A DNA stretch of 64,000 nt from positions 1-64,000 of the forward strand of contig JAFGQG010000175.1 in assembly GCA_016935765.1 (NCBI GenBank), in the 5' to 3' direction. The notes under the pieces were generated by a model that was not told where the DNA came from, searched no databases, and worked only from the letters and a program-made list of their open reading frames with translations. Positions 61,027 to 64,000 of this stretch are shown piece after piece; within the stretch, counting starts at the first letter, position 1; each line of letters starts with the position of its first letter. The translations under genes were made by a program, and so were the position numbers. The stretch is from a bacterium (GTDB taxonomy: Bacteria > UBP14 > UBA6098 > JAFGQG01).

Positions 61027-61080
61027 AAATTCCGGTAATTCCAGCGGATTCCAAAGGATTCCAATGAATTCCAATGAGAT
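61027..61080 (+). repeat. Right TTCCA-type repeat of the ATPase cassette
   Basis: AATTCCGGTAATTCCAGCGG, ATTCCAAAGG, ATTCCAATGA, ATTCCAATGA: the first 26 bases match the start of the left array with four changes. It begins 2 bases after the ATPase stop. A frame from the ATG at 61014 (inside the ATPase end) reads MEDKKIPVIPADSKGFQ and stops at 61067, overlapping the ATG at 61064. Confidence 0.75.
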
Positions 61081-61126
61081 TTTAAATAACAAATATATGA
61101 AATGTAAATATAAAGAGGTGGTAAAT

Positions 61127-63952
61127 ATGAAATGGTCAAAAATCATCTTTGTAATAATCCTGGTTTTAGGTTTACTTGCCAGTTATTCTTTTTCCCAAAC
61201 ACTCACCGGGGTACGCCCGAACGGCATGGGTGGTGCATTTACAGCGATTTCCAACGATGGGAACGCCCTCGAATGGAATCCCGCCGGGGTGACCTCGTAT
61301 AAATACCACATGTTCCACGGGGATTACTCCAGGCTCTTCCTTGGGGTGGATAACGACAATCTGAACGAGGGGTTCGTGGGTTATGTCCATCATCTGAAAG
61401 GCATCCATTTAGGACTCAGCGTGAAGTCTCTCTTTACTAAGATTTACCGCAAGAACGTAGTTGGATTTACCGCGGGGCGCGAGATATTCACCAACTTTTC
61501 TGTTGGAACCCGTTTCAAACTCATCATGGACTCCTTCAATGAAAATGAATTCTACTTCATAAACGGCGAAGACGAAAACCCTTTAGATGATCCGGTGTTC
61601 GGTAATGGTTATGGTAAAACCGGTTTTGCATTGGATTTTGGCGCTTTGTATCAGCCCATCAGGGACCTGCAATTCGGGGTATCCGTTTTAGATATTCTTG
61701 AACCGGACATGGCATTGAGTCCCGACCTCGTTTCCGGGGAGGATAATTCCAGCAAGAAACCCATGAAGTTCAGGTTCGGTGCGGCTTACGACTACAGGGA
61801 TTACTTAACCGCATCCACAGACATTTACTATGATACCCAGAACCTCGGCGGCAAGGGTTTCGGCTTCGCGCTTGGAGTAGAAAGCTGGGCTCTTCTCGCG
61901 AACAGGGATCTCGGTTTACGAACCGGATACGACCATGAACGGTTCTATGCTGTCGGTTTGAGTTATAGATTTCATATCCCGTTCCCGCTAAGAGTGGATT
62001 ATTCATTCATGTATCCGCTATCATCAGCGGGGAAAGCCGGAATGACCACCCACAAAGCGGGATTGTCGATCGGAATAAAGCCGAAGGAGAGGCTGCCCGA
62101 TATGGTGCCCACAAATATCGCGTTTGCGAAGGAAACCACCTATGTTTCGACAGAAAATGCTCTGTCAGTGGAAATAAAAAATGCCGGGGATAAGGATAGC
62201 GAAGCGTTTGGTGTCTCTCTCTATAAGAAGGTTGGCGATGAGTATTCATATTTAGAAACGAAACAGGTTGATGGTCTTGGTTCCAGCGATAAGGCGCAGG
62301 TTGGTTTTACAGTAATGCCGGACAGCCCCGGGCAGCATGAATACCACGTTTCTGTGGACGATAATGGCGCGAAGACCCCTAAAAAGCCGGACGGCGCGGT
62401 TGAAGAACATAACGAGCAGAACAACCTGATCTCCGGTAAATACAACACGATAATTGAACCCACCGGGGATATAGAACTCGAACCCGGCGTCCTGGTTATG
62501 AGTAAAATGCTCTATATTAACGAAGAGGAGGCTATTGTTCCGGTTATCTACTTTGATGCGAATGACACTAAAGTAGCGGACAGGTATGATTGGCTGCTTG
62601 AACTCCTTGCGGAGAGGTTGGAAAGGAACAAGGATGCGGTACTGGTTCTTAGGGGCTACTATCATCCTGAGAGTGATGATAGATCCACGGAGGACCTTGC
62701 CTGGCAGAGAGCTGAAGCTGTGAAGGAGAAGATCCTGGGATTTAATGACAGGATACCTTATAAGGTGTTTGTCATGAAGGATCACGATCCCAGCGCGCCA
62801 AGGGTAGCGGTGAAGAAGTACGTGAGTCAGGAGAGCGATCTTCCCCTTGTGAATGCTGAGAACCGCAGGGTTGAGTTGGGAATCGATTTTCGGAAGAAGG
62901 AGGAGTTTATACAGCCGGAATTCAGCGACAGAGACCTGAACGACATAGCCCAGGTGGTTAAAACGAGCCTGGAGAATAATCCATTAGCTGAAGTTATTGC
63001 CACGGTAGGGGAGAACCTGGACACGCGCCTCGCTTATGAGACTCGTGAAAGACTGGCTGCTAAGCTTCCGGATGAGCTGCGTCCCAGGATTTACTTTAGT
63101 ATTGTAAAACATGATAAAGACCCTAATTCCATCATGATACAGCTCAGGGGAGAAGAGATCCTGTACCGGGCTAAGGCTGTCCATTCCGCGCTGGATTATC
63201 AATATGAAGGTAAGAAGGATACCGATATAAAGCTCGAAGCTGACGGTTTGATATCTAATTACAAAGTTGATATAGTCGATCTCGATGGGAACGTCTTCAC
63301 CACGCTCAAACAAGGGGAAGGTAAGCCCCCAGCGACTGTAACCTGGGACTGGAAGGATGAAGGTGGCAACCTGATTTCCGGGGATAAGAAATATCTGGCG
63401 AAGTTGACGCTGGATGATGTTAAAGGCACCGAAGTTGTAAAATATTCTAAAGATACAGTAAATATTGAGATACATGAAGAGATAGAGCGTATTGACAGGA
63501 TTTTGATAGTGCAGTTCCTGTTTGATGAGGCGGTTGCTACTTCAAGGTTCTTTGTTGACAGGTTGGAGTATGTGGCTGACCTTATCAACAGCTATGCTAC
63601 CGAGCAGAATAAAAAGGTAGAAGTGGTAGTTGAAGGGCATACGGACAGAACTGGTTTATTATCAAGGAACAAGCAGCTTTCGGAAGAGCGCTCTATGGAA
63701 GTTTACAATAAACTGCTTGATTATTTCGCCGAGATGAACAATTTACAAACTCACGCCCAAGTGGAGAATTGGCTGGCAGAGAATGATATAGAGATTACGC
63801 AGGAAGCTTATGCCTGGGATAAACCGTACAAGATAAACGTCTGGCGTGAAGGAGAACTGCAGGAGATGCTGCTGGGAGACAATGAATACCCGGAAGGCAG
63901 GATGATCAACCGGAGAGTGGTCATACAGATACGGCTCGAGAAAAAATTCTAA
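61127..63952 (+). CDS. Outer-membrane protein: PorV/FadL-like barrel, CARDB-like and two OmpA-like domains
   Basis: 941 residues from the ATG at 61127 with GAGGTGG 7 bases upstream; the frame is open from 61064 through repeat DNA. Signal peptide ending SFSQTL, then a barrel of about 300 residues with RPNGMGGAFTAISNDGNALE and NPAGVTSY. Residues about 335-455 are CARDB-like (NALSVEIKNAGDKDSEAFG, VEEHNEQNN). An OmpA-like domain follows (IYFDANDTKV, LVLRGYYHPES, AENRRVELGI), then a FlgD-Ig-like strand set (DIVDLDGNVFTTL, WDWKDEGGN). The C-terminal OmpA domain (FLFDEAVA, VVVEGHTDRTG, NKQLSEERSMEVYNKL, NRRVVIQIRL) carries the peptidoglycan-contacting HTDRTG. It probably anchors an outer-membrane complex to the cell wall. 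Confidence 0.82.
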   Translation: MKWSKIIFVIILVLGLLASYSFSQTLTGVRPNGMGGAFTAISNDGNALEWNPAGVTSYKYHMFHGDYSRLFLGVDNDNLNEGFVGYVHHLKGIHLGLSVKSLFTKIYRKNVVGFTAGREIFTNFSVGTRFKLIMDSFNENEFYFINGEDENPLDDPVFGNGYGKTGFALDFGALYQPIRDLQFGVSVLDILEPDMALSPDLVSGEDNSSKKPMKFRFGAAYDYRDYLTASTDIYYDTQNLGGKGFGFALGVESWALLANRDLGLRTGYDHERFYAVGLSYRFHIPFPLRVDYSFMYPLSSAGKAGMTTHKAGLSIGIKPKERLPDMVPTNIAFAKETTYVSTENALSVEIKNAGDKDSEAFGVSLYKKVGDEYSYLETKQVDGLGSSDKAQVGFTVMPDSPGQHEYHVSVDDNGAKTPKKPDGAVEEHNEQNNLISGKYNTIIEPTGDIELEPGVLVMSKMLYINEEEAIVPVIYFDANDTKVADRYDWLLELLAERLERNKDAVLVLRGYYHPESDDRSTEDLAWQRAEAVKEKILGFNDRIPYKVFVMKDHDPSAPRVAVKKYVSQESDLPLVNAENRRVELGIDFRKKEEFIQPEFSDRDLNDIAQVVKTSLENNPLAEVIATVGENLDTRLAYETRERLAAKLPDELRPRIYFSIVKHDKDPNSIMIQLRGEEILYRAKAVHSALDYQYEGKKDTDIKLEADGLISNYKVDIVDLDGNVFTTLKQGEGKPPATVTWDWKDEGGNLISGDKKYLAKLTLDDVKGTEVVKYSKDTVNIEIHEEIERIDRILIVQFLFDEAVATSRFFVDRLEYVADLINSYATEQNKKVEVVVEGHTDRTGLLSRNKQLSEERSMEVYNKLLDYFAEMNNLQTHAQVENWLAENDIEITQEAYAWDKPYKINVWREGELQEMLLGDNEYPEGRMINRRVVIQIRLEKKF

Positions 63953-64000
63953 ATGCAATTCTCCTGACTTAGTTTCTTTATTGATAGATGTGAAATATTT

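Overview
The window looks like the chromosome of an uncultured or little-studied bacterium of the FCB (Fibrobacteres-Chlorobi-Bacteroidetes) superphylum or a neighbouring candidate phylum. Many long Sec-exported proteins end in a YPNPFN / FlgD-Ig-like C-terminal module of the type IX secretion kind. PorV/FadL-like and OmpA-type outer-membrane barrels accompany them. Promoters fit a bacterial TTGACA-N16/17-TATAAT consensus. The exact phylum cannot be fixed from this window: there is no rRNA or standard marker gene apart from one tRNA-Asp.

Layout. 1-8 kb: tail of a sorted surface protein, a small zinc-ribbon protein, then a four-gene envelope operon (secreted double OB-fold-like protein, PorV-like barrel, helix-hairpin-helix protein with a very large barrel, FadL/PorV-like barrel). 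8-18 kb: tRNA-Asp, a small membrane protein, three tandem paralogous multidomain surface proteins and a secreted purple-acid-phosphatase-like enzyme. 18-24 kb: an NAD-type isocitrate/isopropylmalate dehydrogenase, then an accessory, repeat-rich stretch with two LRR lipoprotein copies (the second broken), a DUF433/DUF5615 toxin-antitoxin pair, a GNAT acetyltransferase and a VapBC pair with a clear operator palindrome. 24-43 kb: a 1869-aa surface protein, a UGT-like glycosyltransferase, a GH18 hydrolase whose sorting domain carries palindromic insertions, a small barrel gene pair, a thermolysin/fungalysin-like protease of 1424 aa and a PKD/propeller-like secreted protein. 43-47 kb: a lipoprotein and an SPFH operon whose first gene fuses a cation-diffusion-facilitator domain to an HflK domain, followed by HflC and a second HflK. 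47-52.8 kb: a secretin-N-like exported protein, a large secreted protein with a possible His/Cys protease-like head, and small secreted proteins. 53-64 kb: a RelBE module and an AAA+ ATPase gene, each bracketed by direct repeats built of TCCAATGAA/TTCCAGTGA-like micro-units, a 1946-aa Ig-rich adhesin-like protein with a gliding-type C-terminus, and a barrel-CARDB-OmpA protein.

How it fits together. Most of the coding capacity is cell-surface and secreted protein, probably exported by Sec and then a PorU/PorV-dependent (T9SS-like) pathway. Hydrolases (GH18, phosphatase, protease) suggest feeding on extracellular polymers. The strongest leads for something new are the CDF-HflK fusion operon, the two cargo cassettes bracketed by related direct repeats whose frames stay open into the next gene start, the OB-fold/HhH/barrel operon (possible DNA handling at the outer membrane), and palindromic sequence inserted in frame in the GH18 sorting domain. 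All functional statements come from reading the sequence without database searches.
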